Of a DNA stretch of 64,000 nt, positions 1 to 11,058 are shown in pieces (position 1 is the first letter of the stretch; each line of letters begins with the position of its first letter). A program made the position numbers and the translations under genes. Below the pieces are notes generated by a model. It was not told where the DNA came from, ran no database searches, and worked only from the letters and a program-made list of their open reading frames with translations. Origin of the DNA: Delphinus delphis (taxonomy: Eukaryota > Chordata > Mammalia > Artiodactyla > Delphinidae); the NCBI RefSeq assembly GCF_949987515.2, contig NW_027192670.1, positions 2,046,001-2,110,000 of the forward strand, in the 5' to 3' direction.

Positions 1-345
1 AAATAAGTCACACAGAAAAAGAAACATCATAAGATATCAGTAATACATGGAATGTAAACTTGGCTACACCGGAACTGAATTACAGAACAGAACAGGGTCT
101 CAAATTTAGAAAACCAACTTATGCTTGCTTAAGGGTAAAGGTGAGTTGGGGTGCTGCATAAAACCAGAGATTGAAATGAGCACAGATAAAGTTCCTTAAG
201 CCAAATATGGAATAGACAAGAGCTACTCCTTGCTCAACGAAATGGACTCAACACCGCATATTAAACGCCTAAGAATGTACCTGACTAGTAAGTATCTTAA
301 AACCTATGGATTGCTATGTCTCCGAAAGAGAATCAAGCATGTGTA

Positions 346-1039
346 CAGGGGCATAAACGCAGCAGTGATAGGATTGGAGAGGTTCGGTGAGCAAATGAAG
401 ACCCTTTGAAGTCATATTGCATGGTACCCATTCCACGGGTTTCAACTACCCAGGTTTTAGGTATTCTTCCTTCAGCTAAAACATGCATGTGGAACCCAGA
501 GTATGATCAACCATGTGATCGGGAGACGTGTTCAAATATGTCTCAGTTTTCCTCCCCTGGTACTCGGGTGCAACATTCCAGACGCTTTACTAACACTCTC
601 CCCACTTGGAGAGTCAGCGCCTTTAACCTCCTGTTTGGCCCAGTTTGCAATTTCTGCGGAAGATGAACAGGAATAGCGAGAACCAATGAGAGGCTAGCTG
701 GAGGTGTCTGGACGGGCAAATTTAACTCTCATTTCCCACCAGGAAGAGGAAATAACCAAAGGCTCAGCGTGCCGTACCGGAACCAGATTAGGACCTGAAG
801 CCATCCTGCGGTGTTGCGGCCAGCTCAAAAGAAAGCGAGTTGAAGAAAGGAGCTCAGGGGCACTGTAATTCACAAACCTGCAGAGTTATAAATGACAGCT
901 ATCGTCCAAAAATAGACTGAAGTAAGGCTGACAAGAGGACTTGAAAGCGGGGCAGAATTGCAGGAAACCGATTTCAGGAGGTAGACTGGAATTGCATTGA
1001 AAGCATAGGAAAAGAGGCAGAACGTCCACAATGATGCAC
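346..1039. repeat. Non-L1 part of the satellite unit, origin unknown (example from unit 1)
   Basis: About 690 bp between the end of the L1-derived sequence and the palindrome. It carries a CCAAT pentamer near 683, an ATAAAT-type AT motif near 889 and a small hairpin at 595-614. The same segment occurs in the long units (60766-61432, 62514-63182) with heavy divergence. I do not recognise a parent element. An LTR origin is possible but not demonstrated, and no reading frame is conserved through the diverged copies. Confidence 0.6.
595..614. repeat. Short inverted repeat (7-bp stem, 6-nt loop) in the non-L1 part
   Basis: ACTCTCC and GGAGAGT flank a CCACTT loop. Most units keep it. Some have a loop variant (CGACTT, for example unit 8), and units 2 and 4 have a T inside the right arm (TGAGAGT). 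In the long units the stem is only partly kept. It may be incidental. Confidence 0.6.
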
Positions 1040-1119
1040 TCGGCCAAAAAGGGCGTATGTGTTTTTTCCTGAATATATTCAGGAAAAAACGCATACGCAC
1101 TTTTTGGCCAACCAAGCAA

Positions 1120-1925
1120 ACTTGCAAAGGAAATCTGCACTACAATGAAGTCTCACTTCCCCCCAGTCAAAAGGGCCATCTGAAAAAAGTGTAAAATCCA
1201 GAAAGGCAGGACAGGCCATGGAGAACTGGGAGCCTTGTTATGCTGATGGGCGGGATGTAAATTGCCAACAGACACTCGGGAGAAGTGTATGGTGTTTCCT
1301 GAAACATCTAAAAAACAAAGCAACAGAACCTAGGGCACTTCCACTTATGGTCCTATAGCTTAGGGAAATTAAAATCAAAAAGACACAGCCACCCCAAAGT
1401 TTGGCACGGCTCTGTTTACAAGAACCTCGTTTACAGTACAAGTTCAACATCGCAGAAAGTGAAAAATGGATAAAGAAGTTGTGGTATTTACTTACAAAGC
1501 AATATCACTCAGCAATGAAATCTGTGTCATCAGGCCCTTAGCAGCACAATGAGTGGATTCAGGTATGATGATTCTAACTGAAATAAGTCACACAGAAAAA
1601 GAAACATCATAAGATATCAGTAATACACGGAATGGAAACTTGGCTACACAGGAACTGAATTACAGAACAGAACAGGGTCTCAAATTTAGAAAACCAACTT
1701 ATGCTTGCTTAAGGGTAAAGGTGAGTTGGGGTGCTGCATAAAACCAGAGATTGAAATGAGCACAGATAAAGTTCCTTAAGCCAAATATGGAATAGACAAG
1801 AGCTACTCCTTGCTCAACGAAATGGACTCAACACCGCATATTAAACGCCTAAGAATGTACCTGACTAGTAAGTATCTTAAAACCTATGGATTGCTATGTC
1901 TCCGAAAGAGAATCAAGCATGTGTA
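1120..1925 (+). repeat. L1-derived half of the satellite unit (example across units 1 and 2)
   Basis: From just after the palindrome to about 345 bp into the next unit, the sequence follows a cetartiodactyl L1 3' end in order. The ORF2-end stretch at 1143 onward (CAATGAAGTCTCACTTCC) parallels the intact L1 at 53953 (ATGAGGTATCACCTCAC). Next come GGATGTAAATTGCCAACAG, GAAAAATGGATAAAGAAG, a diverged 'tacaatggaatattactcagcc' counterpart, and the 3'-UTR stretch with AATAGACAAGAGCTACTCC. The same order is seen in the separate L1 3'-UTR fragment at 58727. Divergence is high, so the L1 capture is old compared with array amplification. The L1 3' terminus itself is missing here but present in the long units near 60640. 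Confidence 0.85.
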
Positions 1926-3159
1926 CAGGGGCATAAACGCAGCAGTGATAGGATTGGAGAGGTTCGGTGAGCAAATGAAGACCCTTTGAAGTCATATTGC
2001 ATGGTACCCATTACACGGGTCTTAACTCTCCAGGTTTTAGGTATTCTTCCTTCAGCTAAAACATGCATGTGGAACCCAAGTATGATCAACCATGTGAACG
2101 GGAGACGTGTTCAAATATGTCTCAGTTTTCCTCCCCTGGTACTCGGGTGCAACATTCCAGACGCTTTACTAACACTCTCCCCACTTTGAGAGTCAGCGCC
2201 TTTAACCTCCTGTTTGGCCCAGTTTGCAATTTCTGCGAAAGATGAACAGGAATAGCGAGAACCAATGAGAGACTAGCTGGAGGTGTCTGGACGGGCAAAT
2301 TTAACTCTCATTTCCCACCAGGAAGAGGAAATAACCAAAGGCTCAGCGTGCCGTGCCGGAACCAGATTAGGGCCTGAAGCCATCCTGCGGTGTTGCGGCC
2401 AGGTCACAAGAAAGCAAGTTGAAGAAAGGAGCTCAGGGGCACTGTAATTCACAAACCTGCAGAGTTATAAATGACAGCTATCGTCCAAAAATAGACTGAA
2501 GTAAGGCTGCCAAAAGGACTTGAAAGCGGGGCAGAATTGCAGGAAACCGATTTCAGGAGGTAGACTGGAATTGCATTGAAAGCATAGGAAAAGAGGCAGA
2601 ACGTCCACAATGATGCACTTGGCCAAAAAGTGCGTATGCGTTTTTTCCTGAATATATTCAGGAAAAAACGCATACGCCCTTTTTAGCCAACCAAGCAAGC
2701 TTGCAAAGGAAATCTGCACTACAATGAAGTCTCACTTCCCCCCGGTCAAAAGGGCCATCTGAAAAAAGTGTAAAATCCAGAAAGGCAGGACAGGCCATGG
2801 AGAACTGGGAGCCTTGTTATGCTGATGGGCGGGATGTAAATTGCCAACAACCACTCGGGAGAAGTGTATGGTGTTTCCTGAAACATCTAAAAAACAAACC
2901 AATAGAGCCTAGGGCACTGCCACTTATGGTCCTATAGCTTAGGGAAATTAAAATCAAAAAGACACAGCCACCCCAAAGTTTGGGACGCCTCTGTTTACAA
3001 GAACCTCGTTTACAGTACAAGTTCAACATCGCAGAAAGTGAAAAATGGATAAAGAAGTGGTGGTATTTACTTACAAAGCAATATCACTCAGCAATGAAAT
3101 CTGTGTCATCAGGCCCTTAGCAGCACAATGAGTGGATTCAGGTATGATGATTCTAACTG
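1581..3159 (+). repeat. Satellite unit 2 (1579 bp)
   Basis: One base shorter than unit 1 through CCCAAGTATG in place of CCCAGAGTATG plus small shifts. The palindrome at 2619-2690 has a left-arm GTG in place of GGG and a right end TTTTAGCCAA. Near-copy of unit 4, with a handful of differences. Confidence 0.95.
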
Positions 3160-4739
3160 AAATAAGTCACACAGAAAAAGAAACATCATAAGATATCAGT
3201 AATACATGGAATGTAAACTTGGCTACACCGGAACTGAATTACAGAACAGAACAGGGTCTCAAATTTAGAAAACCAACTTATGCTTGCTTAAGGGTAAAGG
3301 TGAGTTGGGGTGCTGCATAAAACCAGAGATTGAAATGAGCACAGATAAAGTTCCTTAAGCCAAATATGGAATAGACAAGAGCTACTCCTTGCTCAACGAA
3401 ATGGACTCAACACCGCATATTAAACGCCTAAGAATGTACCTGACTAGTAAGTATCTTAAAACCTATGGATTGCTATGTCTCCGAAAGAGAATCAAGCATG
3501 TGTACAGGGGCATAAACGCAGCAGTGATAGGATTGGAGAGGTTCGGTGAGCAAATGAAGACCCTTTGAAGTCATATTGCATGGTACCCATTCCACGGGTT
3601 TCAACTACCCAGGTTTTAGGTATTCTTCCTTCAGCTAAAACATGCATGTGGAACCCAGAGTATGATCAACCATGTGATCGGGAGACGTGTTCAAATATGT
3701 CTCAGTTTTCCTCCCCTGGTACTCGGGTGCAACATTCCAGACGCTTTACTAACACTCTCCCCACTTGGAGAGTCAGCGCCTTTAACCTCCTGTTTGGCCC
3801 AGTTTGCAATTTCTGCGGAAGATGAACAGGAATAGCGAGAACCAATGAGAGGCTAGCTGGAGGTGTCTGGACGGGCAAATTTAACTCTCATTTCCCACCA
3901 GGAAGAGGAAATAACCAAAGGCTCAGCGTGCCGTACCGGAACCAGATTAGGACCTGAAGCCATCCTGCGGTGTTGCGGCCAGCTCAAAAGAAAGCGAGTT
4001 GAAGAAAGGAGCTCAGGGGCACTGTAATTCACAAACCTGCAGAGTTATAAATGACAGCTATCGTCCAAAAATAGACTGAAGTAAGGCTGACAAGAGGACT
4101 TGAAAGCGGGGCAGAATTGCAGGAAACCGATTTCAGGAGGTAGACTGGAATTGCATTGAAAGCATAGGAAAAGAGGCAGAACGTCCACAATGATGCACTC
4201 GGCCAAAAAGGGCGTATGTGTTTTTTCCTGAATATATTCAGGAAAAAACGCATACGCACTTTTTGGCCAACCAAGCAAACTTGCAAAGGAAATCTGCACT
4301 ACAATGAAGTCTCACTTCCCCCCAGTCAAAAGGGCCATCTGAAAAAAGTGTAAAATCCAGAAAGGCAGGACAGGCCATGGAGAACTGGGAGCCTTGTTAT
4401 GCTGATGGGCGGGATGTAAATTGCCAACAGACACTCGGGAGAAGTGTATGGTGTTTCCTGAAACATCTAAAAAACAAAGCAACAGAACCTAGGGCACTTC
4501 CACTTATGGTCCTATAGCTTAGGGAAATTAAAATCAAAAAGACACAGCCACCCCAAAGTTTGGCACGGCTCTGTTTACAAGAACCTCGTTTACAGTACAA
4601 GTTCAACATCGCAGAAAGTGAAAAATGGATAAAGAAGTTGTGGTATTTACTTACAAAGCAATATCACTCAGCAATGAAATCTGTGTCATCAGGCCCTTAG
4701 CAGCACAATGAGTGGATTCAGGTATGATGATTCTAACTG
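3160..4739 (+). repeat. Satellite unit 3 (1580 bp)
   Basis: Appears identical to unit 1. The palindrome at 4199-4270 has the same three unpaired changes. Confidence 0.95.
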
Positions 4740-6318
4740 AAATAAGTCACACAGAAAAAGAAACATCATAAGATATCAGTAATACACGGAATGGAAACTT
4801 GGCTACACAGGAACTGAATTACAGAACAGAACAGGGTCTCAAATTTAGAAAACCAACTTATGCTTGCTTAAGGGTAAAGGTGAGTTGGGGTGCTGCATAA
4901 AACCAGAGATTGAAATGAGCACAGATAAAGTTCCTTAAGCCAAATATGGAATAGACAAGAGCTACTCCTTGCTCAACGAAATGGACTCAACACCGCATAT
5001 TAAACGCCTAAGAATGTACCTGACTAGTAAGTATCTTAAAACCTATGGATTGCTATGTCTCCGAAAGAGAATCAAGCATGTGTACAGGGGCATAAACGCA
5101 GCAGTGATAGGATTGGAGAGGTTCGGTGAGCAAATGAAGACCCTTTGAAGTCATATTGCATGGTACCCATTACACGGGTCTTAACTCTCCAGGTTTTAGG
5201 TATTCTTCCTTCAGCTAAAACATGCATGTGGAACCCAAGTATGATCAACCATGTGAACGGGAGACGTGTTCAAATATGTCTCAGTTTTCCTCCCCTGGTA
5301 CTCAGGTGCAACATTCCAGACGCTTTACTAACACTCTCCCCACTTTGAGAGTCAGCGCCTTTAACCTCCTGTTTGGCCCAGTTTGCAATTTCTGCGGAAG
5401 ATGAACAGGAATAGCGAGAACCAATGAGAGACTAGCTGGAGGTGTCTGGACGGGCAAATTTAACTCTCATTTCCCACCAGGAAGAGGAAATAACCAAAGG
5501 CTCAGCGTGCCGTGCCGGAACCAGATTAGGGCCTGAAGCCATCCTGCGGTGTTGCGGCCAGGTCACAAGAAAGCAAGTTGAAGAAAGGAGCTCAGGGGCA
5601 CTGTAATTCACAAACCTGCAGAGTTATAAATGACAGCTATCGTCCAAAAATAGACTGAAGTAAGGCTGCCAAAAGGACTTGAAAGCGGGGCAGAATTGCA
5701 GGAAACCGATTTCAGGAGGTAGACTGGAATTGCATTGAAAGCATAGGAAAAGAGGCAGAACGTCCACAATGATGCACTTGGCCAAAAAGTGCGTATGCGT
5801 TTTTTCCTGAATATATTCAGGAAAAAACGCATACGCCCTTTTTAGCCAACCAAGCAAGCTTGCAAAGGAAATCTGCACTACAATGAAGTCTCACTTCCCC
5901 CCAGTCAAAAGGGCCATCTGAAAAAAGTGTAAAATCCAGAAAAGCAGGACAGGCCATGGAGAACTGGGAGCCTTGTTATGCTGATGGGCGGTATGTAAAT
6001 TGCCAACAACCACTAGGGAGAAGTGTATGGTGTTTCCTGAAACATCTAAAAAACAAAGCAACAGAAGCTAGGGCACTTCCACTTATGGTCCTATAGCTTA
6101 GGGAAATTAAAATCAAAAAGACACAGCCACCCCAAAGTTTGGAACGGCTCTGTTTACAAGAACCTCGTTTACAGTACAAGTTCAACATCGCAGAAAGTGA
6201 AAAATGGATAAAGAAGTTGTGGTATTTACTTACAAAGCAATATCACTCAGCAATGAAATCTGTGTCATCAGGCCCTTAGCAGCACAATGAGTGGATTCAG
6301 GTATGATGATTCTAACTG
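4740..6318 (+). repeat. Satellite unit 4 (1579 bp)
   Basis: Partner of unit 2; it differs for example at ACTCAGGTG, CTGCGGAAG, AAAGCAGG and the tail GAAGCTAGGG. Palindrome at 5778-5849 with left-arm GTG. Confidence 0.95.
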
Positions 6319-7898
6319 AAATAAGTCACACAGAAAAAGAAACATCATAAGATATCAGTAATACATGGAATGTAAACTTGGCTACACCGGAACTGAATTA
6401 CAGAACAGAACAGGGTCTCAAATTTAGAAAACCAACTTATGCTTGCTTAAGGGTAAAGGTGAGTTGGGGTGCTGCATAAAACCAGAGATTGAAATGAGCA
6501 CAGATAAAGTTCCTTAAGCCAAATATGGAATAGACAAGAGCTACTCCTTGCTCAACGAAATGGACTCAACACCGCATATTAAACGCCTAAGAATGTACCT
6601 GACTAGTAAGTATCTTAAAACCTATGGATTGCTATGTCTCCGAAAGAGAATCAAGCATGTGTACAGGGGCATAAACGCAGCAGTGATAGGATTGGAGAGG
6701 TTCGGTGAGCAAATGAAGACCCTTTGAAGTCATATTGCATGGTACCCATTCCACGGGTTTCAACTACCCAGGTTTTAGGTATTCTTCCTTCAGCTAAAAC
6801 ATGCATGTGGAACCCAGAGTATGATCAACCATGTGATCGGGAGACGTGTTCAAATATGTCTCAGTTTTCCTCCCCTGGTACTCGGGTGCAACATTCCAGA
6901 CGCTTTACTAACACTCTCCCCACTTGGAGAGTCAGCGCCTTTAACCTCCTGTTTGGCCCAGTTTGCAATTTCTGCGGAAGATGAACAGGAATAGCGAGAA
7001 CCAATGAGAGGCTAGCTGGAGGTGTCTGGACGGGCAAATTTAACTCTCATTTCCCACCAGGAAGAGGAAATAACCAAAGGCTCAGCGTGCCGTACCGGAA
7101 CCAGATTAGGACCTGAAGCCATCCTGCGGTGTTGCGGCCAGCTCAAAAGAAAGCGAGTTGAAGAAAGGAGCTCAGGGGCACTGTAATTCACAAACCTGCA
7201 GAGTTATAAATGACAGCTATCGTCCAAAAATAGACTGAAGTAAGGCTGCCAAGAGGACTTGAAAGCGGGGCAGAATTGCAGGAAACCGATTTCAGGAGGT
7301 AGACTGGAATTGCATTGAAAGCATAGGAAAAGAGGCAGAACGTCCACAATGATGCACTTGGCCAAAAAGGGCGTATGCGTTTTTTCCTGAATATATTCAG
7401 GAAAAAACGCATACGCCCTTTTTGGCCAACCAAGCAAGCTTGCAAAGGAAATCTGCACTACAATGAAGTCTCACTTCCCCCCGGTCAAAAGGGCCATCTG
7501 AAAAAAGTGTAAAATCCAGAAAGGCAGGACAGGTCATGGAGGACTGGGAGCCTTGTTATGCTGATGGGCGGGATGTAAATTGCCAACAACCACTCGGGAG
7601 AAGTGTATGGTGTTTCCTGAAACATCTAAAAAACAAAGCAACAGAACCTAGGGCACTGCCACTTATAGTCCTATAGCTTAGGGAAATTAAAATCAAAAAG
7701 ACACAGCCACCCCAAAGTTTGGAACGGCTCTGTTTACAAGAACCTCGTTTACAGTACAAGTTCAACATCGCAGAAAGTGAAAAATGGATAAAGAAGTTGT
7801 GGTATTTACTTACAAAGCAATATCACTCAGCAATGAAATCTGTGTCATCAGGCCCTTAGCAGCACAATGAGTGGATTCAGGTATGATGATTCTAACTG
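6319..7898 (+). repeat. Satellite unit 5 (1580 bp)
   Basis: The first 1 kb or so follows units 1 and 3 (TACATGG, ACACCGG, AGGACCTGAAG). From about the palindrome onward it follows the consensus, so it looks like a recombinant. The palindrome at 7358-7429 is a perfect 72-bp example. Confidence 0.95.
7358..7429. repeat. Perfect 72-bp palindrome (reference example, unit 5)
   Basis: Two 36-bp arms meet with no spacer at ATATAT. The left arm starts TTGGCCAAAAAGGGCG and the right arm ends CGCCCTTTTTGGCCAA. Every base pairs. It recurs at offset about 1039 in all 34 units and, decayed, in the long units. As single-stranded DNA or RNA it would fold into a long hairpin; as duplex it could extrude a cruciform. 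It sits between the non-L1 and L1-derived parts. Confidence 0.95.
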
Positions 7899-9478
7899 AA
7901 ATAAGTCACACAGAAAAAGAAACATTATAAGATATCAGTAATACACGGAATGGAAACTTGGCTACACAGGAACTGAATTACAGAACAGAACAGGGTCTCA
8001 AAATTAGAAAACCAACTTATGCTTGCTTAAGGGTAAAGGTGAGTTGGGGTGCTGCATAAAACCAGAGATTGAAATGAGCACAGATAAAGTTCCTTAAGCC
8101 AAATATGGAATAGACAAGAGCTACTCCTTGCTCAACGAAATGGACTCAACACCGCATATTAAACGCCTAAGAATGTACCTGACTAGAAAGTATCTTAAAA
8201 CCTATAGATTGCTATGTCTCCGAAAGAGAATCAAGCATGTGTACAGGGGCATAAACGCAGCAGTGATAGGATTGGAGAGGTTCGGTGAGCAAATGAAGAC
8301 CCTTTGAAGTCATATTGCATGGTACCCATTCCACGGGTTTCAACTACCCAGGTTTTAGGTATTCTTCCTTCAGCTAAAACATGCATGTGGAACCCAGAGT
8401 ATGATCAACCATGTGATCGGGAGACGTGTTCAAATATGTCTCAGTTTTCCTCCCCTGGTACTTGGGTGCAACATTCCAGACGCTTTACTAACACTCTCCC
8501 CACTTGGAGAGTCAGTCCCTTTAACCTCCTGTTTGGCCCAGTTTGCAATTTCCGTGGAAGATGAACAGGAATAGCGAGAACCAATGAGAGACTAGCTGGA
8601 GGTGTCTGGATGGGCAAATTTAACTCTCATTTCCCACCAGGAAGAGGAAATAACCAAAGGCTCAGCGTGCCGTGCCAGAACCAGATTAGGGCCTGAAGAC
8701 ATCCTGCGGTGTTGCGGCCAGGTCACAAGAAAGCGAGTTGAAGAAAGGAGCTCAGGGGCACTGTAATTCACAAACCTGCAGAGTTATAAATGACAGCTAT
8801 CGTCCAAAAATAGACTGAAGTAAGGCTGCCAAGAGGACTTGAAAGCGGGGCAGAATTGCAGGAAACCGATTTCAGGAGGTAGACTGGAATTGCATTGAAA
8901 GCATAGGAAAAGAGGCAGAACGTCCACAATGATGCACTTGGCCAAAAAGGGCGTATGCGTTTTTTCCTTAATATATTCAGGAAAAAACGCATACGCCCTT
9001 TTTGGCCAACCAAGGAAACTTGCAAAGGAAATCTGCACTACAATGAAGTCTCACTTCCCCCCGGTCAAAAGGGACATCTGAAAAAAGTGTAAAATCCAGA
9101 AAGGCAGGACAGGCCATGGAGAACTGGGAGCCTTGTTATGCTGATGGACGGGATGTAAATTGCCAACAGACACTCAGGAGAAGTGTATGGTGTTTCCTGA
9201 AACATCTAAAAAACAAAGCAACAGAGCCTAGGGCACTTCCACTTATGGTCCTATAGCTTAGGGAAATTAAAATCAAAAAGACACAGCCACCCCAAAGTTT
9301 GGGACGCCTCCGTTTACAAGAACCTCGTTTACCGTACAAGTTCAATATCACAGAAAGTGAAAAATGGATAAAGAACTTGTGGTACTTACGTACAATGCAG
9401 TATCACTCAGCAATGAAATCTATGTCATCAGGCCCGTAGCAGCATGATGAGTGGATTCAGGTACGATGATTCTAACTG
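7899..9478 (+). repeat. Satellite unit 6 (1580 bp)
   Basis: Class II head with class I tail (CTTACGTACAATGCAG, GGCCCGTAGCAGC). Palindrome at 8938-9009 with one centre mismatch (CCTTAATATATTCAGG). Confidence 0.95.
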
Positions 9479-11058
9479 AAATAAGTCACACAGAAAAAGA
9501 AATATCATAAGATATCACTAATACACGGAATGTAAACTTGGCTACACAGGAACTGCATTCCAAAACAGAACAGGGTCTCAAATTTAGAAAACCAACTTAT
9601 GCTTGCTTAAGGGGAAAGGTGAGTTGGGGTGCTGCATAAAACCAGAGATTGAAATGAGCACAGATAAAGTTCCTTAAGCCAAATATGGAATAGACAAGAG
9701 CTACTCCTTGCTCAACGAAATGGACTCAAAACCCCATATTAAACGCCTAAGAATGTACCTGGCTAGTAAGTATCTTAAAACCTATGGATAGCTATGTCTC
9801 CAAAAGAGATTCAATCGTGTGTACAGGGGCATAAACGCAGCAGTGATAGGATTGGAGAGGTTCGGTGAGCAAATGAAAACCCTTTGAAGTCATATTGCAT
9901 GGTAACCATTACACGGGTCTCAACTCTCCAGGTTTAAGGTATTCTTCCTTCAGCTAAAACATGCATGTGGAACCCAGAGTATGATCAACCATGTGAACGG
10001 GAGACGTGTTCAAATATGTCTCAGTTTTCCTCCCCTGGTACTCGGGTGCAACATTCCAGACGTTTTACTAACACTCTCCCCACTTGGAGAGTCAGTCCCT
10101 TTAACCTCCTGTTTGGCCCAGTTTGCAATTTCTGCGGAAGATGAACAGGAATAGCGAGAACCAATGAGAGGCTAGCTGGAGGTGTCTGGACGGGCAAATT
10201 TAACTCTCATTTCCCACCAGGAAGACGAATTAACCAAAGACTCAGCATGCCGGGCCGGATCCAGATTAGGGCCTGAAGCCATCCTGCGGTGTTGCGGCCA
10301 GGTCACAAGAAAGCGAGTTGAAGAAAGGAGCTCAGGGGCACTGTAATTCACAAACCTGCAGAGTTATAAATGACAGCTATCGTCCAAAAATAGACTGAAG
10401 TAAGGCTGCCAAGAGGACTTGAAAGCGGGGCAGAATTGCAGGAAACCGATTTCAGGAGGTAGACTGGAATTGCATTGAAAGCATAGGAAAAGAGGCAGAA
10501 CGTCCACAATGATGCACTTGGCCAAAAAGGGTGTATGCGTTTTTTCCTGAATATATTCAGGAAAAAACGCATACGCCCTTTTTAGCCAACCAAGCAAGCT
10601 TGCAAAGGAAATCTGCACTACAATGAAGTCTCACTTCCCCCCGGTCAAAAGGGCCATCTAAAAAAAGTGTAAAATCCAGAAAGGCAGGACAGGCCATGGA
10701 GAACTGGGAGCCTTGTTATGCTGAAGGGTGGAATGTAAATTGCCAACAACCACTCGGGAGAAGTGTATAGTGTTTCCTGAAACATCTAAAAAACAAAGCA
10801 ACAGAGCCTAGGGTACTTCCACTTATGGTTCTATAGCTTAGGCAATTTAAAATCAAAAAGACACAGCCACCCCAAAGTTTGGAACGGCTCTGTTTACAAG
10901 AACCACGTTTACAGTACAAGTTCAACATCGCAGAAAGTGAAAAATGGATAAAAAACTTGTGGTATTTACTTACAAAGCAATATTACTCAGCAATGAAATC
11001 TGTGTCATCAGGCCCTTAGCAGCACAATGAGTGGATTCAGGTATGATGATTCTAACTG
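9479..11058 (+). repeat. Satellite unit 7 (1580 bp)
   Basis: Class I head (CACTAATACACGG, CTGCATTCCAAAAC) and class II tail, with GAAGGGTGGAATG and GTGTATAGTG. Palindrome at 10518-10589 with left-arm GTGTATGCG. First half of a duplicated dimer with unit 8; partner of unit 9. Confidence 0.95.

Larger units (their letters stand above)
1..1580 (+). repeat. Satellite unit 1 (1580 bp)
   Basis: Class II head and tail. The palindrome is at 1040-1111 and has unpaired changes (TCGGCC on the left, GTGTTT in the left arm, CGCAC in the right arm). I could find no difference by eye from unit 3, so it belongs to a duplicated dimer. Confidence 0.95.
1..6318 (+). repeat. Tandemly duplicated dimer: units 1-2 and 3-4
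   Basis: Blocks 1-3159 and 3160-6318 are both 3,159 bp. The first units of the two blocks appear identical and the second units differ at a handful of sites. This is a recent two-unit duplication, or an assembly duplication. Confidence 0.88.

Noticed and set aside
225..250. CENP-B box candidate (reverse strand TTTCGTTGAGCAAG, and TTCGGTGAGC near 383)
   Set aside because: The TTCG half is present, but the required A and CGGG positions are missing, so the core motif fails.
406..666. Plus-strand open frame of 60-86 codons in the non-L1 part
   Set aside because: Length varies with a common one-base indel (CCCAAGTATG), and it is not preserved in the long units.
680..895. Promoter made of CCAAT (683) and ATAAAT (889) in each unit
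   Set aside because: Single common motifs about 200 bp apart are not sufficient; no initiator or transcript evidence can be seen.
870..1140. Recurring minus-strand open frames of 74-89 codons across the palindrome in nearly every unit
   Set aside because: They run through the palindrome and the unknown part, are duplicated only because the units are, and are broken by single-base indels in several units and by the diverged units. No start context or domain supports a gene.
1238..1450. Recurring minus-strand open frame of about 70 codons in each unit
   Set aside because: It is antisense to L1 ORF2/3'-UTR sequence and repeats with the unit; no evidence of translation or a protein family.
7358..7429. 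Bacterial-type terminator, tRNA or known microRNA gene in the palindrome
   Set aside because: The organism is mammalian, there is no tRNA fold, and no microRNA family sequence is recognised; only the hairpin geometry is similar.
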